64,000 nt of DNA from NCBI RefSeq assembly GCF_029227915.1, contig NC_079878.1:12648001-12712000 (forward strand), written 5' to 3'. Source of the stretch: Hydractinia symbiolongicarpus (Eukaryota > Cnidaria > Hydrozoa > Anthoathecata > Hydractiniidae). A model generated the notes under the pieces. It did not search any database. It was not told where the DNA came from and saw only the letters and a list, made by a program, of their open reading frames with translations. The translations under genes were made by a program, and so were the position numbers. Positions 30,139 to 41,692 of this stretch are shown here, one piece after another (within the stretch, counting starts at the first letter, position 1; every line of letters begins with the position of its first letter).

Positions 30139-33100
30139 AAATAGATTTACATAGGGAGAAATGCAACAATGACATGATCGCTCTCATGGGCGTTGATGCA
30201 ATTTTCTCTGGTTTTTCAACTAACTTTTTATATAAAGTCTTTTTTAAACGTTTTACTTGTAAATATTATACTGGACTGAAGATGTTTTAAATAAAATGAA
30301 AAGCTTATGCATACAAATAATTTGCCGAAATGTTTTTTCAATTTTATAAAACTAAAACCTGTTATGCAATCCAGGCTGGTAACACGATAGGTCTCGAACA
30401 AGCTCGAATATCCTTGAAATCGAGATGACAAATGTTTCCTTGACGAACATCGTTACCTACGCCTTTCTTGCATGGTCTGTTCTTTCACCTATCTTGATCT
30501 TGCCTTTATGGGTATTAATGCAATCTGAAATATGTTCATGCTTATGCTAAAAATTGAGAAGGCACCGTACATGTTAGACAACGAAGATGTTGTAGTCATT
30601 AAGCTTCAAAGAAAAAATAGCATCAGATTAAGGCTTTATGACATTAACGTAAAGTTCTTATTTGGTCCTGATTGTACTTGTAACATTACCGTTTTCGATC
30701 ACAAAACCCTCGGTTTTCAAATTGGCTCACAGACAAAACAGCTTGTATTATAACGCGGTTTTAACCTGATGTTTCACCATCTAGACAGTTACAAGCCCGA
30801 AGCAAAAGTAAAAAGACTTGTGAACAAAAAGACATCACAGGGAAGCAAACAATACAGAGCTCAACATTTAGAATAGAGACATATTTTGTGCATAAGCTGA
30901 ATTAGAAAGAATAGACAAAGCAAGTGAAACGGTAATAATAGCGGATGAGTTGCTTTACTCAATATCTCAAAGGCAGGTTGGTTGATAAAGGAAATTCTCA
31001 TCAAAAGACGGCTTATTGGAAAGAATAAATTTCGGCTTAAAAAACAGGGATTACCTTGGAGTTACAGTAGCATCAATTGAAGATCCCTTTTAACTGTTAG
31101 CAGTCATTAAAGGTTCTGCTAAAGGTGCAAGAGCTTCTTTCCTGTAGAAAAGGTCTCTGTGTAACTAATTTAAGAGATTTTAGAAGATTTCTAGAGTATC
31201 TCGTTTGTAATTTGGGTGTTGAGCTCAATGATTTTATGAGGGCTGTGAATAGTAATTTTTTGCTCTAAATAAAAGACAAAGGTACAAGCATAAATTGGGA
31301 CATTGCGAGATTCAGTAATGCTTATTGGGGTAACAAAAGCTGTAGTTATGCCTAACATGCTTAAAAAAACTCGTTGACGCGTCTTTCCTCCGTGTTGATA
31401 ATTTGATTGGGAGTTGAAACGGTTCACACCCCTTATGTTTGCCTACATGACGGAGCTGCAAAGCGACTTCCTTAAACCCCCTGGAAGAAGCCTTCTAAGG
31501 ACTTTTACTCGTACATTTTGTGTGTGTATAGTCCGATGAGTTCAGCTCCACACTTAGGACACATCCGGTTGTAAATATAGGTCGTTGTTTTTATCGAAGT
31601 CACCATTAATTAATAGCAGAGAAGTTTTCATCCTTGCATATGTAAGACACATGAAATTGAAAGTCCGTATCAATAATTAATAGTGATCCATTTGTATGTT
31701 TTACCCCAATAAATCTGAAGATAATTTGGCAGTGGCCTGCAGAATCGAAAGGAATTCTATAAGGGGTTCACGTAGAGATCTTGAAAATTTACTTGGTGAA
31801 GACAAGAAATGTCGAAGAATCGTGATGTAGATATCTTAATGCTGTATAAAGCAGTTATTCTCCACGGTTAGACTTGAACCCACGATTTACCTTTCTATAA
31901 GGGAATATATTGCAGTCCTGTGATGGGTTTTCTACGTTTAGACATTTGATACAGTATTCTCCATTGCAATACAAACTTAACATACAACCTTTTTTCAGAT
32001 AGAACACATCATATGCATTTTCTTTTTATTTTCATTTACATTTTCTACGTCCACAATGACATGAGTTAATGGCCTTAAAATAAATGGCGAAGCAACTTTA
32101 AATAACACATTTAAGTATTTTTACTCTAAAATCGATTAGTATAGTTAAAACGATTTGACAATAATTATGCATCCATCAAGAAGGGAGGAAAAGGCTCGAT
32201 TAAATTAATTGAATTTACCAGTGGTTTGTTTATGATCCGCTAAATCAAGTTTCATATCAGCAAAGGTTTAAAAAATTGAAGTTTTGTGTCAATATGAGTA
32301 TAATATCAGGTATAGGCTCTGGGCTCTGGATTGGTTTTTGTGTACGTCTTTTCTAACGGTATATGTAGGCTGAAAACTTCGTCCCCAGACTTTTTGCCTC
32401 TCACCAGCGTTGCGCTTATTGACAGGTTTTCTTGCCGTCAGATATAAAAAAAAAAACAACAGGTTCAGGGATCGAAGTTGGTAGACTTACGATGGTTCAA
32501 GGCATCACAGTAGTCATCTGTTTTTAAAAATCTCAAGGGTTTTCCTAAGCATACAGGCGGGAAGCTTTTTACACATGAGTCGTGTGACAGATGGTGCAAG
32601 CTAGGAAGTACATTAGTCAACTTTTTTTTCTTTATAATGGGTAAAAATATTTGCCGAGCTTTCGATCAAAGAGGTGAATCATGCAAGAACGAAACTTTGA
32701 CCAATTCGCTACCTCTGAAAAGTTTAACATAACGGTTGCAGTTTATACGGAATGGTTAAAGCCCGATAAAAAAAAGTCGCTTCATGAACTAGACATTACC
32801 AACATATGCACTGAAGCAACACCGACTTAAGTCTATACACCGAAATTATGGAAAATCAAGGCCTGCTATCTGCTAAAGAGTACAAGGTGGCTAAAATGTA
32901 TGGTCCGTAAAATTATTTAATCACAAGTGATTGTGGAACTGGAGGTTTTTATAACGCTGTAAAAGAAATATATTATCGCCATGAGCCTAGAAAAAGTAGA
33001 ACTGAAGTATGCACAGAACAGTAATGTTGTTGAGTCCAAACTCAACACATTGTATACCTAATCTCAAGAATAGGTTACAAGTAACCATAACGGGTAAGAT

Positions 33101-33764
33101 GGCGACGCAGTAATAACGATGCCTGTGACAGGAAAAGAGAAAAAAAAAATTAATATTGCTCATTCGCCTTATACCAATTGCCTTTATATCTTGTTTGTAT
33201 ATGGTTTCATAATTTAAGGTAACAGATATAAGAATGCTGATTTTTTATGTGTTCTTAGAGTAATGTTTAGTTTATGTTTTGAAACGTTTATAAAACGAGT
33301 GACCCATTACGTTTAGTTAATGCTTAATACACGTTATATGTCCGTAGAGTGACATTAGGTTTAGGCTTAAATCTGTTGTCTATATTGTACAAAATACGTA
33401 TAATCAGCACGTAAGAGTGACATGTACTTTATGTGCCCGTAGACTGGTATGTTTAGGTTCGGTTACCCACAAAAGCAGGTAAAAGGGGGATGTTTTGCTA
33501 AGAGAAGTTTAACTTTTGTCAGAAGTTTGATCTAATGTTTGATTTCTCAAGCCGCGTCGGTTTTTTTATAACAACATTTGTCGTCTTTTTCTGCGTGTAT
33601 CCGAAGTTGTACTATTTTTACCGACTTATTGCGACTTCCTATAGATAAATTATAAATACCCGCGTACATTTAGGCTAGCATTATCTGGAGTTTGAACGCG
33701 CCAACCAGCTATACGTTTATACGCATACTAACTATATTGATTCTTTTTGCTCACACATCTGATA
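30139..33764. other. Gene-poor interval with decayed coding-like sequence
   Basis: No intact gene. A stretch at about 30995-31220 reads as a plausible protein interrupted by TAA/TAG codons (see findings). A short open frame at 30532-30753 is unrecognised. A tRNA-like box B occurs on the minus strand near 31875. A single CTTCGTCCCCAG MITE-like end lies near 32378. Confidence 0.4.
30995..31220 (+). pseudogene. Decayed coding sequence, unrecognised
   Basis: One plus-strand frame reads KFSSKDGLLERINFGLKN, then DYLGVTVASIEDPF, a stop, LLAVIKGSAKGARASFL and further stops. Each stop is a TAA or TAG where a CAA or CAG would restore sense, consistent with C-to-T decay. The family is not identified. 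Confidence 0.35.
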
Positions 33765-33914
33765 CCTATATTATAATACCCGTATACGTCTGTCCGTCCG
33801 TCCGTCTGTCTGTCACGCAAAATGATAGCTTAGCAGCGCAGGTAGCGAAACGCACGCAATGCGGTATAAAAAGGACGGGCGAACCCGTGGATTTTTCCAC
33901 GGGCTAACGACTAG
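33765..33914 (+). mobile_element. Helitron-like non-autonomous element, copy 1 (150 bp)
   Basis: The 5' end CCTATATTATAATACCCG is close to the TC-starting end of copy 2. It contains a (GTCC)n tract, CACGCAAAATGATAGC, GCGGTATAAAAAGG, and the 3' hairpin CCGTGGATTTTTCCACGG, then GCTAACGACTAG followed by T. A hairpin about 10 bp before a terminal CTAG, with T after it, is the classic Helitron 3' end. Confidence 0.75.
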
Positions 33915-35934
33915 TTTAAAAAAATTTGTCTCATGCATCATAATTTACGTTAATTTCTATCGCCTTAAAATGTCAGCAATTTTTTTGTGGCTCACAATAT
34001 TAATTTTGTTGCCAGTAACAAAAAACAAATGGATGTGATTTTGTATCGGTTATAAAACCATGCTGCGAGGAGCGAGAAAATGTTACTGGTAAGCCACTTT
34101 CAGAAACAATTCTGGGACAACTTTTTTTGGATCTAGCCAATCAAAATGCAGTAACTTACCGAACGTTTCCTTGCTGTGATGCAATGTTAACTGTTGCACA
34201 GATCTGTTACGTGTACCCTTGGCTTTGGGGAAAGTAGCAGTCGACACAAATTTCGTTTTATAATTATAAATGGCAGCAATTTATTTTAAATCACGCCCAA
34301 TGACAATAATTTATTAAAATAGGTTTCTGTCGTTATGGTAAGATCGTTTTTCCCGATTTAGCTTTTAAAATCCTTCGTTTGCATGGAGCGCCATTTTTCA
34401 AGTATCATGCACCCTAAATGCTTTCCCAGCTTAGACACACATTTTCGTTTTTAATTTCAACAGAAATTGGCTTAGTACAAAAACACATGCTGAAAATGAT
34501 GATGACGTCAAATTCTTTGACAATTGTTTAGGTCAAAATTGGTCCAAAAATTAGGTATGTTTGCAATAAAATTTGGTACACTAAACCAAAAAATTGTAAA
34601 TTGTAACCTAAATCTGTTTTTAGGCCAAAAATTAAAAATGTTTTGCTTTCCCAAACATTTAGCACACTGGAAAAAAAATAGCATAGTGAACATGATGATG
34701 ACAATAAAATTTTGTTTTTGTCACCTGAATTTTTTTTAAGGCCAAAATTAGCGAAAAATTAAAGAACCTTTTGTTTTCGATAAAAGATTGGCATAGTTAC
34801 AAGCATGCTGAAAATTAAGTTGATGTAAAAATCTTGATTTTTCGTTATCTTAAGAGCAAAAAACTTGGTAAGCGCGTGTGGGCTTTATGTAGTAGTTAAG
34901 TAGTTATGTCAATGCAACAACGCTTCGATAACCTGTGTTTAATTTTTTGTTGTTTTGGTGATATGCACCCCAGAGCTCTTTGAAATGAACCTTTTGAGAT
35001 TTCTATCTTAAAGTACAACTATTTTTGTTAGAAATTTACAGGAATATATATCGTGAGATGAAAACATTTTAAGATGTTTTTAGTTATAACGAAGTATCAA
35101 TGGCTTAGCCCGGTATTAACCGAAGTTGCTAGAACGTTATAACTTAAAAAAAATATTACGCAAAGGCACAACGATCCACCCGGATTTGCAACACGACTGA
35201 CCGGTACTAAAGACTACATTCGATTTTCCTTACAACTGTGGGGTGAGGACTGTATTTTGTTCACATGTTAAAAATTATAAAAAAACAAGTCACTTTCTGT
35301 TTACGATGAATACGCCATCTTTAAAGACATAAAAAGAAAAACACAAGGGCCAAAGGGTCGTTTACAAAAAAGCGCGACCGCTTTCATAGAGGCATTCGAA
35401 CTTTCACAGAGAATCATTCCACAAAGTATATTTTTTTTATTTCTGTTTGTGTTTTTATTTCAATCAAAGTTGCGACAAAGTTGAAATGTTGCGCCATTGA
35501 AAGCGCTACATCTAGATGTGCAACATGATGCAATGTTTATTATTTTGTTCAAGCCTAGTACAGGCATATAATACCTGAGTCTTATTTACTATTTCAAACC
35601 TCACATCCATGTCAACAACCTCGGAGCCACCGAGATAGCATGTACTGAAAGACCTCCTTATACCTACAGCCATCGAAATGTAAGTAAAAGTCTCCTGTCA
35701 ATGTATATCCTTACGGATATACATTGACAGGTTTTGGAACTACAGTGCATTTGCAAGAAGTAACAGGTACGTTTTTCTTGTAAATGGTGGTTCCGATACT
35801 ATTATCCCATTCATATCCCGCTCCTTTTAGCGTTCTGTGGTGTTTCTTTAAAAACTCACGAGAAAAAGGATTGAAAAGCAGTTACTACACCTTTTATCAA
35901 ATGTCTGCATATTTGGGCATCGTCCAAATTAAGA
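33915..35934. other. Gene-free interval
   Basis: AT-rich, with no supported exon. It includes a half MITE end near 34967 (CCCCAGAGCTCTTTGA) and a perfect hairpin at 35694-35731. Confidence 0.45.
35694..35731. repeat. Perfect 17-bp hairpin, 4-base loop
   Basis: CCTGTCAATGTATATCC, loop TTAC, then its exact reverse complement. No target duplication flanks it. Confidence 0.95.
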
Positions 35935-37030
35935 AACTATAAATTCTTAACAACAAGCTAGACGATTACAGCCTTCCCAAGACCGAAACCACATATTACA
36001 AAAACGCAAGACAACAAACTCCAAACGAACAGCTACCACACCAAGACCTCATCCTGACATGGGAAGAAAGATTAAACCGACTGTTGAGCGACAAAACACT
36101 AACCATAACTATTCACACACTGCGCGCAACCATTTTGAACGCGCAAAATACGGGTATTATTTAAGAGATTTATAGATCATATCATGAAGTCATTACCTTT
36201 TTGCATAAAGGACACTAAACTCTCAGAAATATTCTAGAACTTCCTTTTTTTCCTCCAAATGCCATTTTAGTATCTGTTGATGTAGTATTACGCTGCACCA
36301 ACATACCCAATTATGAAGGCATCGAAGTTTTGTTAGAAACTCTATTAAAAAATAAAGACATCTTTCCACCAGAAACTCCACCTTTAAACACTATTAAAAT
36401 AGTAATGGACTTTGTCCTAAAACAACTGTGTTAATTTTCATGGATGATATTACCAACAAATCCATGGCACAGCCATGGGCTCTAAATGTGCACACCCTTA
36501 CTTGTGTATTTGAATGGGCCACCATAAAAGTACTAAAATACTTCCCTTACCACGGCTATCATAATATGGAAACGTTTTATCGATGAAAAAGTTAATTCAC
36601 TTCACCTATTCTAAAATAAAATTAATTTTTTGACACCTACATCCATGTAGGAAAAGATCGAAAAATTTACTCTAGTTGATACACTAAACCCACTAATACG
36701 TTTGGCCTCTTCTTACCACCCCTTTCATCCAATATGTAGAAAATCCTCCCTTATATACTCCCAATCACTTAAATACAAAATGCTAATCACCAAGAATCAT
36801 ATGCTCAACGTAGATATGATTCTTGGTAATGATATATGAAGAAAATCTGGAATGGGTCCTTAAAAACCGAGGATACCCCAAAAAACTTATCACAAAAGAA
36901 TGTACGTTACACCCGAAACATATAATACTCAAAGACAATAAGTGTCCCTTAGCCACTATTTCAAGGAGTACATTAAAATAAAAAATATTATTAACAAACA
37001 CGGCATAAAAACTTAAGGATTTGCTTGTCA
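35935..37030 (+). pseudogene. Decayed Penelope-like element reverse transcriptase
   Basis: Plus-strand frames with stops and frameshifts preserve Penelope-type reverse transcriptase blocks in order. These are LNNKLDDYSLPKTETTYY; VSVDVV near 36271 with CTNIPNYEGIEVL; KIVMDFVLKQL; and after a frameshift YYQQIHGTAMGSKCA at about 36450. Later come HPFHPICRKS and LKNRGYPKKLITKE. The IHGTAMGSK block and the TNIPN block are diagnostic of this class. There is no intact ORF and the YADD block is not found. Confidence 0.65.
36789..36827. repeat. Perfect 14-bp hairpin, 11-base loop
   Basis: ACCAAGAATCATAT, an 11-base loop, then the exact complement, inside the decayed Penelope-like sequence. Confidence 0.9.
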
Positions 37031-37524
37031 AGGCTAGAGTCACATAAGTTCCTTACCGTAGGGTTACATAAGATCTTTGTCGTAGGTCACACTGGATCCC
37101 ACTTTTGATGACAAACCTCGAATGAAGTAGAAGTACAAGACTTAAAGTGAACATGACTGTCCTTATTATCTACCAAAACACCAACCACCTAGTTACCAAT
37201 CCCTCTGTGTTTGCATAACCAACTATCACGGTAGGACAGATAGACTACCATTCTCAACTCCAGAGCTCATTGAGTTTAATCTCAAAGAAGATTGAGGACG
37301 AGAATGATAGATTGCCACATTTTCTGTAAGAAAACTCCCCGCTCTCTTTTTTGAGCTCCATCCTAACACGTTGTTAGTCTCGGAATACCTGATATGGATC
37401 CCTCAACATTGGCACATACAACTTTCTTAGTAACTAACACCAATCAAATTAAAAAATTGTGATGCAAAAAAAAACAACTATGATGTTGGTAAAAATGGGC
37501 AATGATGTATAAATTATGACGAAA

Positions 37525-37650
37525 TCTATACCATAATACCCGTTTACGCCTGTCTGTCACGCAAAATGGTAACTGCAGTAGCGAGACACACAACATGTGG
37601 TAAATAAAGGACGGGTGAAACCGTGGATTTATCCACGGGCCACCGACTAG
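37525..37650 (+). mobile_element. Helitron-like non-autonomous element, copy 2 (126 bp)
   Basis: It begins TCTATACCATAATACCCG with A before it and ends GCCACCGACTAG with T after it. The terminal hairpin is CCGTGGATTTATCCACGG. Insertion between A and T without target duplication, TC at the start and CTAG at the end are all Helitron hallmarks. It lacks the long GTCC tract of copy 1. Confidence 0.8.
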
Positions 37651-37968
37651 TATTAATAAATATAATCACCTACTATTCGGAAATGACGTTTGTTTGGCTA
37701 GTTCACTGACATATAAGTTATAAAGACACCAAGGAAGACCATCATAGGAAAAGCCGTTATGAAACTCCTGGGAAACAGCGATATTGCAATGTCAAGAACA
37801 TGCTAACTTAACCTCGATCACTTTGGAAGTTTTACTGAAGTAACGCACTGAGATATATAACGTTTCACAAACGATTACCACTACCACGTGGTACGAATCA
37901 AATAAAATATTATTTTATTTGTAACGAATTACCATATTATACGCAATACATATTATACCCTGCATTAT

Positions 37969-38061
37969 CAACCTCGTCCCCAGGATCTTGTGCCCCCCCC
38001 CCCCTGAGCCCTTATTACGGAGTCTTCATTAACCAAGTAAAATGCCCTGGGAACGAGGTTG
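37969..38061. mobile_element. Small MITE, CAACCTCGTCCCCAGG ends
   Basis: The left end CAACCTCGTCCCCAGG and the complement of the right end, CAACCTCGTTCCCAGG, differ at one base. The interior has a run of 12 or so C. The ends resemble those of the element at 23583. No clear target duplication. Confidence 0.7.
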
Positions 38062-39752
38062 TCTACAATATATAACACTGTCAATGCAACTTTTGTCATT
38101 CCATCCTTTTCCCATATCCGCTCCTTATGTTTTCACTTAAATTTGTGGTCTTAGAAGTGCTCCTATATTTTTTTAATACATAATCTTTAGCTATTTTAAT
38201 TTCAGTTCACTCGGTCCTTCGTTTGAACATTTGGCCCACAACCCGGATATTAGTGCTATTTTCTAACAAACTGCGTTGTCCGCGTACCCCTGTGCGTTTG
38301 CTTAATTTATTACGTAGCAGATGTTAGACCGCTCCAGCAAATACAGCTAACTTGAACCACGGGCGCTTTGGATTGCCCACTAAAATTGGTATATCTTTTA
38401 CTTTCGCATAGCTAATCTTCGGTGGGCCTGCGTCTCTAGAGTCCGTATAAGCGACGAGGTGGGGTGCGTGAGTAACCTTTGCCTTACAGTTTACACGTTC
38501 ACAGTGACGCCTTATCCTTGTGTTCCCATTTTATCGATTGTTTGCGCTGTCTGCACACGCTAGCCTAGTTTTCTATTACCCCTAGGTGCGCCTGTTCTAC
38601 GTCTCTAGCACGGCTCCTATGCCTTCTAGCAAACTGTAAATTACGTCACTCACTCGAGGCGCAGTTGTTCTCTCAATTAATTAAAATCTCCCATTACAGG
38701 TGCAATTCACCTACTGATTAATTATAATTACCCATACAGTCACGTGCATTAGTCTTCTAAAGCAATGAGAAAACACGTTTTTCCGCCTTTACTTAACATC
38801 GCTAATCATCGCACTTAGTTTGCATGGCCAACAAACAAATCGAGAAAGAATTATATAGGTAACTTATTTATCATAAACAGACCCGCCATAATAACAGACC
38901 GCTAACACCTAGTCGGATAGCTTTGATTTTATTAATTTCACTACCTGAGCAGAAGTCGGTATAACGAACAAGGCATGTGCATCTGATGAAGCTCTTGTCT
39001 CCTAGGACATCCCTTTACCCACACAACATCCACATACGACACTCATCAAAACCAAAATTTGCGAGAAAAAATTTTTTTCTGCGTTTTACCATTTTTGCAA
39101 AAACATCATGCAAGTCAAACTTCTCGTAACATAGAAAATACATATTGTTATGCCAGTAACTGTGTCAGCTACTGATTTACAATAACTTATCTGCTTTATA
39201 AAAACTTTTAAATATTTTAACAGAGAATTTGAACTTAATTCGGTTTTGTTTTTTTCCCGATATTAAACAAGGCCAATACGTTATTGTTTTTGTGATTCTA
39301 CAAATATATTGTGTCACAATTAGCCAATTTTTAGCCCCCTCTAAAAGTTCCCTGTCCAATTAGCTCAACTATATTGTTAAATCTCATCTGGAAGAGACAT
39401 GATGAAAATATTAGTTTTGATAAAGTTTGAGAAAAATTAACTAAGATATCTTGGTATTTTAAGCTTCGTTTGCACACTATGAAAACACAATAGGGCGTTA
39501 GATAATAAATGAGTTGGTGCGGTATCAATTAACGCGGTTTTATTTTATCCACCACGTTGATTTTGCGAAGTAAACCTTTCATCGACGTACGTTAGCTATG
39601 TGCGCGTTCAGCGAGGGTCATTTATAATTTTATCGTTTTTATACGCTCCATATGATTATTGCAATGCTTAGATTTATTTCTTAAGAGCTTAAATCGAAAT
39701 ATTCCGTCTGTGTGTTTTTTCAAAGAAGACTTTGTTTGACAACGTGTTCATT

Positions 39753-39836
39753 CTCGACACCGAAGCCCTTTGAGATAAACCTTAAGGTTTATCTCAAAGT
39801 TTATCTGTTAATATTAAAGAGCTCTGGAGACAAGAG
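39753..39836. mobile_element. Small fold-back MITE with internal 32-bp palindrome
   Basis: The imperfect outer ends (CTCGACACCGAAGCCCTTT and, on the complement, CTCTTGTCTCCAGAGCTCTTT) enclose a perfect loopless palindrome at 39768-39799 whose half is CTTTGAGATAAACCTT. Related to the cluster at 13482. Confidence 0.55.
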
Positions 39837-40117
39837 TGGATCGCGGTACCATTGCCATACCAAGAAGTTTTTCTTGGGTATCTCTTACATAAATAGCCGT
39901 ATTCTGTTCAAAACGGCTACCCTGTTGTTACTTCCAGTTGAGGATTCTCGAAGTAGCCATGCCCGTGTCTCTACAAGCTTAGTATTACCCGCACATACAA
40001 TATATATTTAATCTAACTTTCAACGTCTGTGTTATTCAATTGAAAAATGACAGAAATAAGTTTGGTGGAGGCCTTAACTTAAGAAGCGTTCATTATTTAA
40101 GGAAGACTTTTTGTAGC

Positions 40118-40290
40118 GTCGCAGCTTTGTGGCGCCGCAGCTTAGTAATGGGAGACCAGGGGTTCGATTCTCCTTGGCGGCTATTCAATATATGTGAGTG
40201 AATGTTACCATAGCCCCTGGTTAACCCAAGTTATGTGATGAAGATTGGGGAGATAACGCACTGTTTGGGCGGTTGGATATTCACGTTTTC
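40118..40290 (+). mobile_element. tRNA-derived SINE, copy 2
   Basis: The head has box A-like CAGCTTAGTAATGG and a very good box B GGGGTTCGATTC. The body GGTTAACCCAAG, ATGTGATG, ATTGGGGAGAT, GTTGGAT matches copy 1 at 5386. Confidence 0.65.
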
Positions 40291-41692
40291 ACCTAAGCGT
40301 TTGTGATTATATAGTGATTGCTATAAATTTCAATTACTCTCTAAAATCTCCCTCGTCCCTGACAAGCTGTGGTTGTTATGAGACATACTTTGTCACATGA
40401 TTGTGCAATAAGGGATAACATCATTATTACTTCAAGTGTGAAACCCTTTTAAAAACATTTTAAAAAGATTGTATAGTTACTTACTAGCGATAATTAGCCA
40501 ATTAGTCCATCGCACAAGATGTAAAAAATTTAAACAAATATTTTTTTAAAAAGTTCTAATGTTACTGTCTTGAAGGTATAGGCTGCGAAGCTACTTTCTG
40601 AAGTCATGGTAAACAATTTATCGTTCCATGTTCAAACGACAACGAGCAAAAAGTGACGCATCTTATTTACGTCGGGTGCATGACAGAGATCTCGAATACT
40701 AGATAAACCTTAGAAACAAATAAATAACAAAACATGGATTTTTTCTCTTATCAGTAGGTAAAAACGAAAGGTCACCAAAAGGTTACCTAATCGCGTATAA
40801 GGTCGATTTGTTTGTTGTCAAGTAATTTTATCTCTCTTATACTCTAGTCATTCCGCGTACTGTGACTTAATCGCAAGAGGTATTAAAAGGCAGATATATT
40901 GGGAGAAAGGGTGCGCCTAACCCTATTTAGAATGGGGTAGGTTAAGGAGGGAGTGGAGTGCTTGGGGGAAAATAATTCTCTATGGGAATAACTTTTCTTA
41001 TTATGTTAGATAACATGTCAAAAAATATGGTACAAATAATGTCCGACACAAAATGATGTCAATCAGTTTTTTTTAGCACCTCTAACCAAGTGCTAGGTTG
41101 AATTACATGGGCCGATTTTAGTGAAAGTCTCATGGAAACCTTCTTAAAAGCGAACAAGCAATTAGCTGACGCTTCAATTAACTGAAAAATTATTATACAA
41201 ATAAGTATTTTTTTAACTTTTTTTTTTACTAGAGTACACCTGCAGAAAATAGCGTAACTACTGTTTTTAAAAATTTTTGTAGCGAAATAACGTTTAATTG
41301 TTGATACTATTTTAAATATTTATAAATAGTACATTTTTGTTTATTCCAGCTTTTTTACCAACCAGCTTTTCTTGGACCATAAAAATGACCCGTAACGGAC
41401 AAAGACTAATAGAAGTTTATGAACATTCTGCGAACATTTCGTTATTAACAGTTTGCAAGAAGTGGAAGGTTCGTACGAATGTTGCGAACAACAACCAATG
41501 TTAAGAAAGATGATATGAGATTATGAGAAAATAGTGAAAGAAAAATTGAGTAGATTAAAAAGGAAAAATAAGTAAAAATTCAAAAAAATGCATTCATGCA
41601 ACATCACTGAATTTTCCTGTCATTTTATCTTTCTGCAACGACGATAAAAGTCACACCCACAAAATTATCATTCGAACATAGCCACTAACACC

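Larger units (their letters stand above)
37651..41690. other. Gene-free interval with small repeats
   Basis: It contains two fold-back MITEs (37969-38061, 39753-39836), a GC-elevated island (38210-38660) and a SINE (40118-40290). No exon is supported. Confidence 0.45.

Noticed and set aside
30532-30753. 73-residue plus-strand open frame
   Set aside because: No recognisable family or splice context; kept only as an unassigned stretch.
31860-31920. Possible minus-strand tRNA
   Set aside because: A box B-like GGGTTCAAGTC is present but the T stem does not pair and no box A is found at the right distance.
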